Assembly: GCA_007127695.1 (NCBI GenBank)
Contig: SKYW01000068.1
Location: 1 to 7,713, forward strand
Origin: Balneolales bacterium
Lineage (GTDB): Bacteria > Bacteroidota > Rhodothermia > Balneolales > Natronogracilivirgulaceae
Direction of reading: 5' to 3'
Length of the DNA stretch: 7,713 nt
Part shown: one piece after another, positions 6,634-7,713 of the stretch
Layout: each line of letters opens with the position of its first letter
Numbering within the stretch: the stretch's first letter is position 1
Notes under the pieces: model-generated
Seen by the model: only the letters and a program-made list of their open reading frames with translations
Told to the model about the DNA's origin: nothing
Database searches by the model: none
Made by a program: the position numbers and the translations under genes

Positions 6634-7713
6634 TCAGAATTCCTTGACATGGACGAGCCAGTCATGACTGGTATCCGGATCGATGCCGAGACCGGTTTTG
6701 CTGCCAAGTTGGATATGCGGTCCGGACTCAGGTGATGTGAAATCCACCTTGAGCAGGGAGCCGGTATCCAGGCCGTGGTCGATCATTCCCTTCGTATTAA
6801 AAAAGGCTGCGATATGCGCCAACAGCCTGCGGCCGATGGCCGTTTCGATAGATGAGGAGATGGTAACCGCAAGCTTGCTGCGAAACGCTGTTTCCAGTTC
6901 TGGGAAAGAGCCCAAAAGCATCGGTTTGATGATCAGCTGTTTCACACTGTTACCTGATTCCAGCTGCTGGATGTCAGCCGGTGACCGGATAGATTCATCA
7001 GCAGCCACGGGGATGCCGTGAGCCTTCAGCCGGGAAAGCGAACCGGTATCAGGATCCGCCAGCGGTTCTTCGATGTATGCTATATTGCCGGGCATGCCAC
7101 CCTGGGTTTGAGCGTTCTGCAACTGTTGGAAAAGGTGTTCTGCCTCAGAAAGTGAAAATGACCTGTTTGCATCAAACCGGAAAACCATTTCGGGAAATGC
7201 GGGACAGATTTCCCGAATGATTTCAAATGCTTCATCCGGGTCCGCTGAGATTTTCACTTTAACCGTGCGAAATCCACATTCCTTCCGGTATCGTATGAGC
7301 TGATGGAGGCTCTTGATATCCATAATTCCGGCGAGGGCATTACAGCGTACATATCCCTCCACTGGTACGATCCGGTTCCGCCGGCTCCGTGGCGAATAGA
7401 AAAGGTTTCTCCAGTAGACATACAGGGGCTGTTCCGCCGCTCTTGCCTTTTGCTGTTCGGAGAGCATGGAGAGTCCAAACCGGACTGAGGGAAGCCGGGA
7501 CAGCTCCGGCTGCATCGTATCATCCAGAAGAAGCCGGTCCAGGGAACGGTCACGGAATGCGGAGTGGATCCGCTTCGCATTTTCCGTCAGAAAAGTGCCG
7601 GCATCCACGATCGTTTCAGAAGAAAAACCCGGTAAAGGAGCAATTTCAGACCATATGCCAAGGCTATCGCCTAGGATAAAGCCCTCCCGTTCAGATATTT
7701 CGCCCTTGGCGAC
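6634..7713 (-). CDS. menC: o-Succinylbenzoate synthase, 5' end outside the window
   Basis: This enolase-superfamily enzyme dehydrates SHCHC to o-succinylbenzoate, the step before MenE. The frame stays open to the right edge: the first visible residues read VAKGEISEREGFILG and then WSEIAPLPGFSSET, the conserved N-terminal capping-domain block of MenC. A start at the internal GTG 7608-7606 would delete this block, so the true start lies beyond 7713; 359 residues are visible. Numbering from the first visible codon, the catalytic set is complete: the KVK pair Lys152/Lys154 (TVKVKIS), metal ligands Asp181 (FRFDANRSF), Glu215 (AYIEEPL) and Asp239 (VAADES), and the second acid/base Lys263 (LIIKPMLLG). 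The C-terminus ends normally after the GLGID block. It is transcribed toward menE, whose start is 8 bp away, so the two are almost certainly co-transcribed as the end of a men operon continuing to the right. Confidence 0.95.
   Translation of the reverse strand, partial: VAKGEISEREGFILGDSLGIWSEIAPLPGFSSETIVDAGTFLTENAKRIHSAFRDRSLDRLLLDDTMQPELSRLPSVRFGLSMLSEQQKARAAEQPLYVYWRNLFYSPRSRRNRIVPVEGYVRCNALAGIMDIKSLHQLIRYRKECGFRTVKVKISADPDEAFEIIREICPAFPEMVFRFDANRSFSLSEAEHLFQQLQNAQTQGGMPGNIAYIEEPLADPDTGSLSRLKAHGIPVAADESIRSPADIQQLESGNSVKQLIIKPMLLGSFPELETAFRSKLAVTISSSIETAIGRRLLAHIAAFFNTKGMIDHGLDTGSLLKVDFTSPESGPHIQLGSKTGLGIDPDTSHDWLVHVKEF

Noticed and set aside
7606..7608. GTG as the menC start
   Set aside because: The frame remains open upstream to the window edge and encodes the conserved EIAPLPGFSSET block, so the real start is beyond 7713.

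Overview
This window is mostly core-genome sequence. It holds six protein-coding genes; four are complete and two run off the edges. There are no RNA genes, CRISPR arrays, insertion sequences or phage genes that I can see. The ssb gene followed by a GldE-like CNNM/CorC membrane protein is a gene order well known from Bacteroidota and relatives. Most starts also lack a Shine-Dalgarno sequence and sit behind A/T-rich leaders. Together with the roughly balanced base composition, this suggests a member of the Bacteroidota/Rhodothermota/Balneolota group. That placement is inference; no rRNA or marker search was possible.

Layout. The left edge (1-203, minus) carries the N-terminus of a Tat-exported, probably lipid-anchored alkaline phosphatase. 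A 332-bp divergent intergenic region (204-535) separates it from htpX (536-1399, plus), a membrane zinc protease. That region contains an exact 13-bp tandem duplication, a weak Pho-box-like pair of half sites and, just before htpX, an almost complete complement of the 16S rRNA 3' end. Next come ssb (1548-1979), a perfect 15-bp inverted repeat, the GldE-like CNNM/CorC gene (2149-3552, with a non-ATG start) and purB (3586-4878), all on the plus strand. On the minus strand, reading in from the right edge, menC (5'-truncated by the window) and menE form a tight pair 8 bp apart. They encode consecutive steps of menaquinone synthesis: o-succinylbenzoate synthase, then o-succinylbenzoate-CoA ligase. 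menE meets purB tail to tail with a 20-bp overlap of coding sequence.

Functional reading. The genes belong to separate housekeeping tasks: phosphate scavenging, membrane protein quality control, DNA replication and repair, probable divalent-cation transport or gliding-related function, purine synthesis, and respiratory quinone synthesis. Only menC-menE are clearly one pathway; the downstream-of-ssb genes may be co-transcribed because of short spacing.

I found no convincing new multi-gene system. The most unusual items are a seven-copy 18-bp tandem repeat inside menE, which inserts a basic hexapeptide repeat into an otherwise intact enzyme, and the exceptional ribosome-binding site of htpX in a neighbourhood where no other gene has one.
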